64,000 nucleotides of DNA from JAZDJP01 sp043803805 (GCA_043803805.1 JAZDJP010000104.1:1-64000), one strand, 5' to 3'; counted from the stretch's first letter, positions 41,029-50,480 are shown. The notes: generated from the letters alone by a model not told the origin. Made by a program: numbers and translations.

Positions 41029-42144
41029 TCATGCTTTCGCCGCGGCCCTGTCCCCGAAGCAGATCCCCATCTCCCGCGCCGTGAGGATGGTGTCGCAATC
41101 GGGAGGAACGCTTTTCATCCGGTTGATGGCGTCCCCGAGCGGGATGGCCTTCACCACGGGCGGGTCAAGCGCAACCATGACGCCGGTCTTCCCCTCCGCC
41201 AGAGTCCGCACCGCCGCCGCCCCGAACCGGAGCGCGATGAGCCGGTCGAACGTGGTGGGCGTTCCCCCGCGCTGGAGGTGGCCCAGGACGACCACTCGGG
41301 ATTCCTTCCCGGTCCGTTCCTGGACGGCGTCGGAGACCTGCTGGGCGATGCCCCCCAGGCGGATCTCGCGGCCGGCCTCCTTCGGGCCCTTGACCGCCAT
41401 GGTCCCGCCGGCGGGTTTGGCGCCCTCGGCGACCACGATTAAACTGAAATGGCGTCCCCGCGCCTCGCGTTCCCGGACCTTGTCGCAGACGGCCTCGATG
41501 TCGAAGGGGATTTCCGGGATGAGGATCACGTCGCAGGTGGCCGAGACGCCGGCGTTCAAGGCGATCCACCCCGCGTAGCGGCCCATCACCTCGACCACCA
41601 TCACCCGTTCGTGGGCCTCGGCCGTCGAGTGCAGGCGGTCCAGTGCCTCCGTCGCCACGGACACCGCGGTGTCGAACCCGAACGTGATGACCGTGCCGGA
41701 GAGGTCGTTGTCAATGGTCTTCGGGACGCCGACGACCGGAATGCCCTTCTGCTGGAATTTGTGGGCGATACGGAGCGACCCGTCGCCGCCGATGGCGATG
41801 AGCGCGTCAATCCTGAGTTTTCGGAACGCGGCGACGACCGTGTCGGAGACGTCTTTTTCGACGACCGACCCGTCGGGCTGTTTCTCGGGCCGTTCAAAGG
41901 GGTTGCCCTTGTTCGTGGTGCCGAGAATGGTCCCGCCGAGATGGGTGATGCCGCTCACGGCCGGGCGCGTGAGGGGGATGACCGTGGGGGGATTCTGGAG
42001 AAGCCCCTCGTACCCTTTATGGATGCCGACGACCTCCCAGCCGCGTTGGAGGGCCGAAAGGGTGATGGCCCGGATGACGGCATTGAGCCCCGGCGCGTCC
42101 CCGCCGCCGGTATTGATCGCGATGCGCTTGATGGATTTCGCCAT
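41029..42144 (-). CDS. pfkA: 6-phosphofructokinase (mixed-type active site)
   Basis: A 371-residue phosphofructokinase. TGGGDAPGLNAVIRA, IGGDGSLRIAHKFQQKG, GVPKTIDNDLSGT and VMVVEVMGRYAGWIALNAG are visible. Two positions decide the phosphoryl donor. Gly in GGDGS is the ATP type, but Lys in PKTIDND is the pyrophosphate type. That combination occurs in the group III enzymes, many of which use ATP. GAGGAGG lies before the ATG, and TATAAT at 42191-42186 is its -10. Confidence 0.92.
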   Translation of the reverse strand: MAKSIKRIAINTGGGDAPGLNAVIRAITLSALQRGWEVVGIHKGYEGLLQNPPTVIPLTRPAVSGITHLGGTILGTTNKGNPFERPEKQPDGSVVEKDVSDTVVAAFRKLRIDALIAIGGDGSLRIAHKFQQKGIPVVGVPKTIDNDLSGTVITFGFDTAVSVATEALDRLHSTAEAHERVMVVEVMGRYAGWIALNAGVSATCDVILIPEIPFDIEAVCDKVREREARGRHFSLIVVAEGAKPAGGTMAVKGPKEAGREIRLGGIAQQVSDAVQERTGKESRVVVLGHLQRGGTPTTFDRLIALRFGAAAVRTLAEGKTGVMVALDPPVVKAIPLGDAINRMKSVPPDCDTILTAREMGICFGDRAAAKA

Positions 42145-42185
42145 GAGAGGCCTCCTCGGTATGGGGCAACGGCGCCGCCGGGCTC

Positions 42186-42191
42186 ATTATA
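42186..42191 (-). promoter_or_regulatory. pfkA -10 box
   Basis: A perfect TATAAT on the minus strand about 41 bases before the ATG. No convincing -35 at 16-18 bases. Confidence 0.45.
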
Positions 42192-42317
42192 GATTCTTCC
42201 GTCTCAAATAATGAAAAATAAACACAGGGCTCATGATTTTCCTGGCGTGATCCCCAAACCCTTCCGTGTTCCCGTGGTCTTGTTCCGTGTTTTTGCGAAG
42301 GGATTAACGAAAAAAGC

Positions 42318-42710
42318 TCAGCGGCGCCCGGTGTCGGCGTCCCCGGGATCCTTCTGTTGGATTATGGATTCCCGCATTTTCATCGGATGTTCGTGCCAGC
42401 CCATCTTCCACTCTCCGGTTTTCTTGTCCAGAAAATACTGTTCAGCACCCCCTTGGAGACCGGGGCTGGACGGGTGATGCACAGTGATTTCGTAGAGGTC
42501 GTTTCTTTCGGTGACAGTCATTTTAGATTCTTTCTGTTGTGTCTCGAAAAAATGGGTAAGAATGGCTATTTGCTTTTTGTCTTTCTTTGATTTGATTAAA
42601 TCCTCTATTGATACGCGTGATTTGCTCATTTTGGAGGCCTCCTTTTGCCGAGGGACCAGGCATCCCGTTTGAACCAGTAAAAATAGAGGGATAAACATGA
42701 ACCTTTTCAT
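42318..42710 (-). CDS. Hypothetical lipoprotein
   Basis: A 130-residue lipoprotein. The start at 42710 gives MKRFMFIPLFLLVQTGC with lipobox VQTGC. An ATG five codons upstream is also possible. The mature part is Lys-rich (SIEDLIKSKKDKKQIAILTHFFETQQ) and ends with a beta-type segment around EITVHHPSSPGLQGGAEQYFLDKKTGEWKMGWHEHP. No family was recognised. AT-rich compared with its neighbours. Confidence 0.6.
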   Translation of the reverse strand: MKRFMFIPLFLLVQTGCLVPRQKEASKMSKSRVSIEDLIKSKKDKKQIAILTHFFETQQKESKMTVTERNDLYEITVHHPSSPGLQGGAEQYFLDKKTGEWKMGWHEHPMKMRESIIQQKDPGDADTGRR

Positions 42711-42815
42711 GAATTTTGAATCCAACGAATGGATTCAGCACTTACGGTACCTTATTATTCTAACAAAGCGGCTGCGGTTTTACACGATAAGTTGTCGTTG
42801 ATACGGAAGTAAGTT

Positions 42816-45644
42816 TTACGGCATCACTTCCGCCGGCAGGTTTTCTTCCATCAGAAACGCCAACAGCCGTTCGGCCACGGGATCGGGAAGCAGTGCGGTG
42901 GCGCCGTTCAGCCGCTCTTCCAGGGGAATCTGGCAGGCGGCCACCGCGCCCTTTTCGAACCGGCGGTACGCGACCGCCCAGTCGGGGGATTTGATGTTGC
43001 GGTAGGAGAAAACAAGCGGCTTCCAGGGATTTGCCGCCGGATTCGCGGCGTTTGCCTCAGGCGCCTTTCCATTCGCGGTTTCATTTCCGAAAGCGGCGTG
43101 CCCCGCGCCTTGGGAGGCCGTCGGAACAAGGGCCGCGCGCTGTCCAAGGCCTCCAACCCCGTTCAGCCGCCGGAAGTCGGACGCGTCTCCGACGGCGTGT
43201 TTTAAAAATTCGTCCGGGAAAAGCGATGCCACCGTGTTGGAAAGCCCTTTTGTGGCGAGGTCCGAAAGGAGGCCGCCCTCGAAGACGTCCGGAACCCACG
43301 CGCCCTGTTCCAACAGGACAAGCCGCGTTCCGTGCCGCACGCGCTGAACCATGGAGTATTGCGTTTGGCGTATGAGGGAGGAATTCAACATGCCTTCTCC
43401 AATTATAATTACGTCCGGTTTGTCGCCGCCCGCGTAAGGGACAACGCGGTGCCCGCGCCGCAACAGGAATGCCGCGATGGGGCCGGAGGGTTCTTTTTCA
43501 AGAACGCCGATGACGAGAGGCATTGCCGGCGCCGGAAGCGGGCCGTAAGTCCGCAATGGACGGAAACTGATGGATTCCATATTCGTGGAACCCTTCCTCC
43601 GCAACAACGCGGCAAGCGTGTAATCGCCGGGAGCGTCCGGAAGCGGAATCGTCATCGCAAGAGATTTGCATTCCCACGGGGCAATGGCGGTTTCCCCCGC
43701 GGCCTCGGCCAGGACGCGCACATTCCGCCGTGAGCCGTTCCAGTCGAAGCCCGGATGCCGGTCCAGCAAAAGCGTTTCCACGCGCACGGCGCCGGAGGCG
43801 TCCCCGGCGTCGCTCATCACGGCGACGGGGAGGAAGAGGGATCTTCCCGCCCGCGCGTGGCGTTCCATGAGGGACAAGCTCACGCCGAGCGGTGCGAGAG
43901 CGTTCCGGAGAGCGTGGTACACCGGCCGTGGCGTCCAGTCCGCTTCGCTTTTGATGGGGAAGCAGAACGGCATGATGATCCGGCATCGCGCGCGGCGGAG
44001 CGCCTCCGTTTGTTCCATCACAAGAACGGCTTCGTCCTCGGCCGCTTCGGGAGAGTTTTTCATCTCCGGCGCCCGCGTGCCATAGCGCGCCGCGGAGGTC
44101 TGGAACTGGCCGTATTCCGTGCAACCGGAAAGCCGGCCGGGGTAGGCCAGCGCGACGTCCCGGATGTACCGTTCGAAATCCCCCTCGGAGCCGAACCAGT
44201 TTCCCAGAAACGAGTGCGTGTCGGCGACGTCCCGGGTGACGTCGGCGGAGAGCAGAACGGGCCGCGTGGGATCCTCCCTGCGCACGAAGGGTTCGAGATT
44301 TTCGCGTTCCCAGTCGCCGAAGCCGTTGCCTTCGTTCGACGCGCTCCACATGACAATACAGGGATGATTCGCCCTGTCCCGGATGAGTCCGCGCGCCTCG
44401 CGCTGAAACGTGTCCCAGTAGCCGGGTCTTTCGTAGGGGCTCTCCAGCGTTCCCGAGGGCCGGACCTGGACGTCGGGGAAATTCGGGAATTCGCACACGA
44501 CGAGAATGCCGTTCCGGTCGCAGACATCCAGCCATCGCCGGGGAAGGGGGTCCTGGTGGCTTCGGAACACGCGGGCATTCATGGCGCGGAAGCGAGTCAC
44601 CTGGAGACGCTCGAGCGCCTCCGTGTCGCGCAGGAGATCGAAATCATTGAAGATCCAGACGGGAGTCGTGCCGTGGAGCGCGATCGGTTTTTCATTGAGG
44701 AGAAACGTTCCGTTTCGTATCGTCACCGTGCGCAGGCCGAACGTGTCGTCGCGCACGGCGGCGGTTTTCCCCTCCCGCTCAAGCCATACGCACGCCCGGA
44801 GAAGCGCGGGATTTTCGGGCGACCAGAGCGGGCCGCGCGGGATGCCTATGTTTTTAAACGTGACGACGGTTTCTCCTCCCGCCGGAATCCGCAGCGGCTG
44901 GCGCTGAACGCTCGAAAGCGCAATCGCGCCGTCAGCCGAAAGAATTTGGGCCAGGACGAAGCCGTCGAACGCCTCGCGCGGCGCCGTGACGGGCGCCGTG
45001 ATGTCGCAGGAGGCGGGGGCGATGTGCGGCGTGACGCGGAAAGCGCCGAGGAACGCACCGCGATGAAGATGGAGGCAGGCTTCTCCGGGAATGCCGCCTT
45101 GTTTCATTCCGAACCAGTTTGCCGCGCCGACGGGGATCATCGTGTCGCCGGTGGGGTGGCGCGGGAGCGCCTTCCATCCGACGGGGATGATTTCAAGGCG
45201 GTTCTCCCCCGGGCGGACGGCGGTGCCGCCATCGAAGGACGCTCCTGAATATCCAAGGTCATGCCTCCCCAGGGAAATGTCGTTCAGGCGAACTTCGCCG
45301 CCCCAGCGGATGGAGTCGAATTCGAGCAACGTGCCGGAGGCGTCCGGCGGGAGCGTGATCGAGCGGCGATAGAACGCGTTCGGCCACTCCATGGATATTT
45401 TGGGGTCGGCGCCCGCGGAATTCCAAAAACCGGGCACGAGAATGGGTGTCCACGCATCGGAATCCGGGGCGCGCAGTTCCCACGTCCCGCCGAGATCGAT
45501 TTTCCAGCGGCTTGCGTCCGGCGCTTCTTTTTGGAACACCGGGAGGGCGGTGTGCGGAGAGGTCCGAACCGGCGCGGCGTTTTCGCAGGAGAGCGACACG
45601 AGCGCGAGAACGAACGTCGGGATACCCAGGAGATGCTTTTTCAT
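42816..45644 (-). CDS. Glycoside hydrolase family 2 lipoprotein
   Basis: A 942-residue secreted enzyme of the beta-galactosidase/glucuronidase/mannosidase family. The signal ends in a lipobox (LVSLSC). GH2 sugar-binding domain: WKIDLGGTWELRAPD, AFYRRSITLPPDASG, GGEVRLNDISLGRHDLGYSG. An immunoglobulin-like domain follows, then a (beta/alpha)8 barrel with acid/base in CIVMWSASNEGNGFG (about residue 435) and a probable nucleophile in SGCTEYGQF (about 506). The C-terminal ~250 residues are unassigned. It is the last gene downstream of the thiolase operon, but 80 bases away. Substrate unknown. Confidence 0.83.
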   Translation of the reverse strand: MKKHLLGIPTFVLALVSLSCENAAPVRTSPHTALPVFQKEAPDASRWKIDLGGTWELRAPDSDAWTPILVPGFWNSAGADPKISMEWPNAFYRRSITLPPDASGTLLEFDSIRWGGEVRLNDISLGRHDLGYSGASFDGGTAVRPGENRLEIIPVGWKALPRHPTGDTMIPVGAANWFGMKQGGIPGEACLHLHRGAFLGAFRVTPHIAPASCDITAPVTAPREAFDGFVLAQILSADGAIALSSVQRQPLRIPAGGETVVTFKNIGIPRGPLWSPENPALLRACVWLEREGKTAAVRDDTFGLRTVTIRNGTFLLNEKPIALHGTTPVWIFNDFDLLRDTEALERLQVTRFRAMNARVFRSHQDPLPRRWLDVCDRNGILVVCEFPNFPDVQVRPSGTLESPYERPGYWDTFQREARGLIRDRANHPCIVMWSASNEGNGFGDWERENLEPFVRREDPTRPVLLSADVTRDVADTHSFLGNWFGSEGDFERYIRDVALAYPGRLSGCTEYGQFQTSAARYGTRAPEMKNSPEAAEDEAVLVMEQTEALRRARCRIIMPFCFPIKSEADWTPRPVYHALRNALAPLGVSLSLMERHARAGRSLFLPVAVMSDAGDASGAVRVETLLLDRHPGFDWNGSRRNVRVLAEAAGETAIAPWECKSLAMTIPLPDAPGDYTLAALLRRKGSTNMESISFRPLRTYGPLPAPAMPLVIGVLEKEPSGPIAAFLLRRGHRVVPYAGGDKPDVIIIGEGMLNSSLIRQTQYSMVQRVRHGTRLVLLEQGAWVPDVFEGGLLSDLATKGLSNTVASLFPDEFLKHAVGDASDFRRLNGVGGLGQRAALVPTASQGAGHAAFGNETANGKAPEANAANPAANPWKPLVFSYRNIKSPDWAVAYRRFEKGAVAACQIPLEERLNGATALLPDPVAERLLAFLMEENLPAEVMP

Positions 45645-45725
45645 GTGGGGGACATTCTCCTTCCCGAAACCGTCCGGGTCAAGATTGTTAGCGAGTGTCC
45701 CCGGAACAACCCCGACATCCCCAAC

Positions 45726-46985
45726 CTATCCCCGCCGCAACACCGTCACGCAATTGGTTACGGACGAGCCGCCGACGTTCAGGATCACGCCGACTTCGGG
45801 AGCGTTGCGCGGCTTGGCGCCGACGGGTTCGCCGATGAGTTGTTTATACGCCATCGCGTGCATCGAAGCTCCCGTGGCCCCCACTGGATGGCCTTTTGAT
45901 TTCAAACCGCCGGAAAGATTCACGGGGCATCGGTCGTCGCGGGTGAAGCGGCCGGCCAGAAAATCGTATCCCGCTTTTCCGTCTTTCGAGAGGCCGAGCG
46001 CCTCCGTGCAAAGGAGTTGATTGATTGTGAAGCAATCGTGCACCTCGGCGAGATCCACGTCGTCAAGGGTGATGCCCGCCTCCTTGAACGCTTTTTCTTT
46101 GGCGTGTTTGGCGGCCTCGAGCGTGTGTTTCTTTTCCCTGCGGCTGAGAGGCAGGTGATCCTCCGTGTGGCCGATCCCGGCGACCTCGGCGAACCGTTTT
46201 TTCATCTTCCGCGCGTTTTCGGTTCCGGTAAGCACAAGCGCCGCCGCCCCATCGGACACAAGGGAACAATCGTGCAAGCGGAGCGGCGGGGCGATCATGA
46301 CGTTGGCGCCTTTGCCCTCGTCGGGCAGATTCAGAATGGCGTCCGCCGTGAAAAGACGCTGACGGGCCGGGCCGCCGTCCGGGCCGAAATGCGCGAGCGG
46401 ATTCTCCGCGCCGTTCAGGTAACCGAGCGCGGAAACCGTCGCCAGCATTCTCCGGAACTCCGCCTCCGGAATCGCGTAGTGCGCCCGGTACGCCTTGGCC
46501 ATCTCGGCAAAAAGCCCCGGAAACGTCATCCCGCGGGAACCTTCCTCCGGATAATACGAGCAACACGAAAGCGCGTGAGTCACGCCCTTCATGTCCAGCA
46601 GGGTCATCTTCTCCACGCCGATGACGAGGACATTCCTGTACCGGCCCGCCTCGATGGCATAGACGCCTTCATACAGGGCCAACGTCGAGGACGCGCAGGC
46701 GCCTTCGGTCCGTGTCATGGGTTTCAACCGGAGGGCATCGTCAATGGCCACCGCCGCCGGCGCAACGTGTTCCTGATTTACGAAAAGAGAAGGCGAACAC
46801 GAGCCGATATAAACCGCGTCGATGTCTTTGGGCGCGAGGCCCGAATCCGCAATCGCCCCCCGGCCCGCCTCGATCAACAAGTGATAAAACGATTTGAGAT
46901 CGTTGAGTTCTCCGGTTTCCCTGTTCTTTTCGGTGAACACCCCGAACGTCGTGTTGTACGCCCCGATGATGCTGACGCGGCTCAT
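45726..46985 (-). CDS. Thiolase-family acetyl-CoA C-acyltransferase
   Basis: A 419-residue thiolase of the SCP2/archaeal-like type. The acylated Cys is in TEGACASSTLALYEG (near residue 92). The catalytic His-Cys environment is EVHDCFTINQLLCTEALGL, and the C-terminal motif is GGLKSKGHPVGATGASM. It would cleave acetoacetyl-CoA or a longer 3-ketoacyl-CoA with CoA. Its ATG overlaps the CoA-transferase stop (ATGA). With the SDR and CoA-transferase it completes 3-hydroxybutyrate to acetyl-CoA. Confidence 0.88.
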   Translation of the reverse strand: MSRVSIIGAYNTTFGVFTEKNRETGELNDLKSFYHLLIEAGRGAIADSGLAPKDIDAVYIGSCSPSLFVNQEHVAPAAVAIDDALRLKPMTRTEGACASSTLALYEGVYAIEAGRYRNVLVIGVEKMTLLDMKGVTHALSCCSYYPEEGSRGMTFPGLFAEMAKAYRAHYAIPEAEFRRMLATVSALGYLNGAENPLAHFGPDGGPARQRLFTADAILNLPDEGKGANVMIAPPLRLHDCSLVSDGAAALVLTGTENARKMKKRFAEVAGIGHTEDHLPLSRREKKHTLEAAKHAKEKAFKEAGITLDDVDLAEVHDCFTINQLLCTEALGLSKDGKAGYDFLAGRFTRDDRCPVNLSGGLKSKGHPVGATGASMHAMAYKQLIGEPVGAKPRNAPEVGVILNVGGSSVTNCVTVLRRG

Positions 46986-48541
46986 GCGGCACCTCCGGCC
47001 ATTTTGAAGACGTGCTCCGGCATCCGGTTCACCTGCCGAACCACGGGACGGAAATCCATCAGCGCCAGCACCTGCTTTTCCACGTCAATGCCAGGCGCCA
47101 CTTCGATCAGTTCCATCCCGCCTTCGACCAGCCGGAACACGGCCCGCTCGGTGACGTACAAAACGTCCTGGCCGATTTCCCGCGCCCGCCTGGCGCCGAA
47201 GGAGACGCGTTCCACGTGTTTTACGAATTTCCGGATCTTTCCTTCCGTGACGACAACCAGTTTGCCGTCCTCCACCGTGACGACCAAATCCCCCGTCGTG
47301 AAGGTCCCGCAAAAAACGAGCTGTTTCGCCGTCTGGCTGATGTTGACGAATCCGCCGACGCCGGAGAGGCGCGTCCCGAACTGGGCGACGTTCACGTTGC
47401 CGGCCGCGTCCGTTTGAGCCAGCCCCAGCGCCGCGAAATCCAGGCCCCGGCCGTCGTAGAAATCGAATTGCGACGGCTGATCCATCACCGCCTGCGGATG
47501 GAGCGACGCCCCGAAGCTCAACCCGCCGGCGGGTACGCCGCCGATCGGGCCGCTCTCGATCGTCATGGTAAAACGGTCCCGCCAGCCGCGCTCGGCGGCG
47601 ACGCAGGCGATACCTTCCGGAATGCCGATGCCGAGGTTGATGATCGCCCCGGGCGGAATCTCGTCGCAGGCGCGCGCGGCGATAATCCGGCGTTCCCCCA
47701 TCGGAAGAACCGGCAACGCATCTCCGGGAATCCCCGCGTCGGGCAGGGAAGCGCAATAACCCGGATTGAAATGTTCGGCAAATGTCTGATCATGTTCATG
47801 CGGCTCGGCCACCACGATGCGATCCACCCAGATCCCGGGCACCTTGACAAGCTGGGGATGAATCGGCTTGTCCAGCAGACGACTCACCTGCGCCAGAACC
47901 AGGCCGCCGTTGTTCCTGACCGCCTGGGCGATCGGCAGGACTTCGCCGAAAATGGCTTCGCCGTCCATGATGAGATTTCCAAACGGGTCCGCCGCCGTCG
48001 CCCGAATGAAACCGACGTGAACCGGAAACGCTTTGTAGAACAACCACGTCTTGCCGTCAAGTTGAACGCGCTCCACGGCTCCGGGCGGCGTGCGATCGTT
48101 CAGCCGCCCGCCCTGCAATTCGGGATCGATGAACGTGTGAAGCCCCACGTGCGTGATACACCCGGGCCGGCCGGCGGCGATGTCGCGGAACAACTGGCAG
48201 ATGACGCCCTGGGGAAAGTTGTAGGCCTCGATGGCGCCCTCGATCGCCATCTTTCCGAGTTTGGGCGCAAGCCCCCAGTGGCCGCCGATGACCCGCTTGA
48301 GCAAACCCGGATGCGCGAGATGATTGGCGCCGCGATTTTTTCCGTCACCCTGGCCGGCGGCGTAAACCAGCGTCAAGCCCTTCGGCCCGCCCCGCCCGAC
48401 AAAACGCCTTTCCAACGCCGACAAAAGCGCCTCGGGAACTCCCGCTCCGACAAAGCCGCTTGTGGCAATCGTCTGTCCGTCCCGAACCAGCGCGACGGCT
48501 TCCTCCACCGCGCACAATTTGGAATCGAGAATGGCGCTCAT
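46982..48541 (-). CDS. Acetoacetate/acyl CoA-transferase (fused alpha-beta)
   Basis: A 519-residue family I CoA-transferase with both halves in one chain, like propionate CoA-transferase/YdiF. The first half has ATSGFVGAGVPEALLSALERRF. The second has NLGIGIPEGIACVAAERGW and the active-site glutamate in MTIESGPIGGVPAGGLSFG. It moves CoA from acetyl- or succinyl-CoA to a short-chain acid; acetoacetate is likely given the neighbours. ATG 48541 overlaps the SDR stop (ATGA). Confidence 0.87.
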   Translation of the reverse strand: MSAILDSKLCAVEEAVALVRDGQTIATSGFVGAGVPEALLSALERRFVGRGGPKGLTLVYAAGQGDGKNRGANHLAHPGLLKRVIGGHWGLAPKLGKMAIEGAIEAYNFPQGVICQLFRDIAAGRPGCITHVGLHTFIDPELQGGRLNDRTPPGAVERVQLDGKTWLFYKAFPVHVGFIRATAADPFGNLIMDGEAIFGEVLPIAQAVRNNGGLVLAQVSRLLDKPIHPQLVKVPGIWVDRIVVAEPHEHDQTFAEHFNPGYCASLPDAGIPGDALPVLPMGERRIIAARACDEIPPGAIINLGIGIPEGIACVAAERGWRDRFTMTIESGPIGGVPAGGLSFGASLHPQAVMDQPSQFDFYDGRGLDFAALGLAQTDAAGNVNVAQFGTRLSGVGGFVNISQTAKQLVFCGTFTTGDLVVTVEDGKLVVVTEGKIRKFVKHVERVSFGARRAREIGQDVLYVTERAVFRLVEGGMELIEVAPGIDVEKQVLALMDFRPVVRQVNRMPEHVFKMAGGAA

Positions 48542-49290
48542 CCGATCCATCCTCCGTTGACATGAATCACCTGCCCCGTGATGTACGACGCCAGGTCACT
48601 GCACAAAAAGAGAATCGCGTTGGAAATCTCCCCGGGTTCTCCAAACCTTCCGAGGGGGACGGATTTGAGCATCTCCGCCCTCACTTCCTCCGGGATGCTC
48701 TTCCCCATCTCGGTGAGCACCACGCCCGGGGCCACCGCGTTCACGGTGATGCGCCGCTTGGCCACCTCCCGGCTCATGACTTTGGTCAGCCCGATCACGC
48801 CGGCTTTGGAGGCCGCGTAATTCGCCTGGCCGAAAAATCCGATCACGCCCGCGATGGACGCCATGTTCACAATGCGCCCGCCGTCGGCGAGTTTGACGGC
48901 GGCCTCCCGGCACACGTTGAACGTGCCCGTGAGGTTGGTGTCGATGACGGCGCCCCATTCCTCGCGGCTCATTTTCCGGATTGTCCTGTCGCGAATAATC
49001 CCCGCGTTATTGACGACCACATCGAGACGTCCTCCGCGCGCGATCGCCGCGGCGAACATTTTTGCCACGCTTTCCGGATCGCGCACATCCCCCTCGGCGA
49101 GCGTCGCCCCGGGCCCGATCCCCGCGGCCGTTTCTTCGGCGCGCTTCCGGTTGACGCCTCCCGCGTCATGAAAATAATTGATTACGACCGAGGCGCCCGC
49201 CTGAGCCAGGACGCGCGCGGTACAGGCGCCCAATCCCTGTCCTCCGCCCGTGACGAGCGCCGTTTTTCCGGCCAGATCAATCGGCACCAT
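48538..49290 (-). CDS. Short-chain dehydrogenase (3-hydroxybutyrate/3-oxoacyl reductase type)
   Basis: A 250-residue SDR of the FabG-like class. TALVTGGGQGLGACTARVLA is the NAD(P) glycine motif. VVNNAGIIRDRTIRKMS gives NNAG, IVNMASIAGVIGFFGQANYAASKAGVIGL gives the Ser and Y-x-x-x-K catalytic set, and YITGQVIHVNGGWIG is the FabG-like end. AAGGAGG lies before ATG 49290. With the two genes after it, oxidation of 3-hydroxybutyrate to acetoacetate is the likely reaction. Fatty-acid synthesis is the alternative. Confidence 0.87.
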   Translation of the reverse strand: MVPIDLAGKTALVTGGGQGLGACTARVLAQAGASVVINYFHDAGGVNRKRAEETAAGIGPGATLAEGDVRDPESVAKMFAAAIARGGRLDVVVNNAGIIRDRTIRKMSREEWGAVIDTNLTGTFNVCREAAVKLADGGRIVNMASIAGVIGFFGQANYAASKAGVIGLTKVMSREVAKRRITVNAVAPGVVLTEMGKSIPEEVRAEMLKSVPLGRFGEPGEISNAILFLCSDLASYITGQVIHVNGGWIG

Positions 49291-49306
49291 CGCAAAGCCC
49301 TCCTTG

Positions 49307-49870
49307 TTATTTGGGGGAAACGTTCTGGAGAAAAACACACAGAAACCGGGCCGGCGCCCGTCCGACGACCTTCGTGGTGTGAACCTGATTCGGATCGAAA
49401 TACAACGAATCGCCCGGCTTCAGGGTAAAACACGCCCTGCCCACGGTGAACGCCAGCGTTCCGGAGAGCATGTAGACAAACTCCTGCCCGCCGTGATGAA
49501 ATTTGCCGACCGGGTCCCCCGGCCGAATCGTGAGAAGAAACGGCTCGCCGCGCTTGTCCGGCATGTCGAGGGCAAGCGCCTGATAGGAATAGCCGAACCG
49601 GGAACCGTCACGGGTCAGCATGCGCCCCTGGCCCTTCCGCGTGAACGCGCAGGAGGACACCGTCTCCGGCTCGGCAAGGAATTGCGTCAAGCGGACCCCC
49701 AGCGCGTCGGCCACGCGCAGAAGGGTGGCGATCGACGGGGAAATGCGGCCGGTCTCGATCTTTGACAAGGCGCTCTTGGTCATGCCGGCGGCCCTGGCCA
49801 GGCCGGTGAGCGTCCGGCCCGCCCGAACGCGAATCTTCCGAATGTTGGCGCCGACGGCCTGTTCATCCAT
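49307..49870 (-). CDS. XRE-cupin transcriptional regulator
   Basis: A 187-residue regulator: HTH_3 at about 8-62 (GANIRKIRVRAGRTLTGLARAAGMTKSALSKIETGRISPSIATLLRVADALGV) and a cupin sensor at about 105-180 (GKFHHGGQEFVYMLSGTLAFTVG, LKPGDSLYFDPNQVHTT). It is first in the SDR-CoA-transferase-thiolase operon, 16 bases before the SDR, and probably senses a pathway metabolite. The ATG at 49870 lies 7 bases after a -10 box. Confidence 0.88.
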   Translation of the reverse strand: MDEQAVGANIRKIRVRAGRTLTGLARAAGMTKSALSKIETGRISPSIATLLRVADALGVRLTQFLAEPETVSSCAFTRKGQGRMLTRDGSRFGYSYQALALDMPDKRGEPFLLTIRPGDPVGKFHHGGQEFVYMLSGTLAFTVGRACFTLKPGDSLYFDPNQVHTTKVVGRAPARFLCVFLQNVSPK

Positions 49871-49877
49871 TGGCAAC

Positions 49878-49906
49878 ACTGTATCCTGTCAGGAAACGCT
49901 CGTCAA
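49878..49906 (-). promoter_or_regulatory. Leaderless promoter of the cupin-regulator operon
   Basis: Minus strand: -35 TTGACG (49906-49901), exact 17-base spacer, -10 TACAGT (49883-49878), then 7 bases to the ATG at 49870. Confidence 0.7.
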
Positions 49907-49918
49907 GCGGGAAAATCA

Positions 49919-50388
49919 TTGATCGCCCCCGTCGCGCCGGTGCCGGGTTTCAAAGCAGACCGGACATACTTCGGTTACCGCGGTCGCGTCGCGGTGATGA
50001 GTCCCAGCAGGGAGGTGCTGGCCATTCCGGATACCTTCAAGAACCCCGGACGCGGAATTTGGGCCTTTTCCTTCGACGGCGGCGAAAAGAACTGGGCTCC
50101 GGACAAGGGGCTGCGGGATGACTGGGCAACCAGAGGAGGGCCTGGAGAAGAGCACATCTTTTGGTCTGCTGGAACGCGGCCAGGCCCATTCGCGCCTGGG
50201 CCTCCAGGGGCGCGGAGGACGCGCCGGACAACGTCGCCTGGAGCCGCAAGGGCAATCTTCTGGCCTTCACCGCGGGGGATATGCTTTACGTCTGGCAGCC
50301 GACCGCCGAGGCCGGCGAACCCGAGCTTCCCGGAGACAAGCCGGAGGCGGGGCGGACGGGGAGTGCCACAGCGGCGGAACGGGATTAA
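49919..50388 (+). pseudogene. Decayed beta-propeller-like gene fragment
   Basis: Two coding-looking stretches in different frames. In the first frame (49919 to about 50150), VAVMSPSREVLAIPDTFKN, GIWAFSFDGGEKNWAPDKGL and EEHIFWSAG look like propeller strands. From about 50160 the sense continues in another frame (ARPIRAWASRGAEDAPDNVA, WSRKGNLLAFTAGDMLYVWQ), like a WD-type blade. There is no start region and no complete domain. A frameshifted remnant of a WD40/TolB-like gene is the best reading. Confidence 0.5.
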
Positions 50389-50445
50389 TATGACCCCGGA
50401 TTACACAAAATTTCCCTGCCGCCGCCCTCGCCGTTGAAATGACTG

Positions 50446-50473
50446 TTGTGCCGTCGAAACACCATGCTACAAT
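50446..50473 (+). promoter_or_regulatory. Leaderless promoter of the second nucleotidyltransferase module
   Basis: -35 TTGTGC (50446-50451), 16-base spacer, -10 TACAAT (50468-50473), then 7 bases to ATG 50481. Confidence 0.55.
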
Positions 50474-50480
50474 GAAAGGC

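Noticed and set aside
47012..48565. 517-residue open frame antisense to the CoA-transferase
   Set aside because: Shadow frame; the CoA-transferase active-site motif lies on the other strand.
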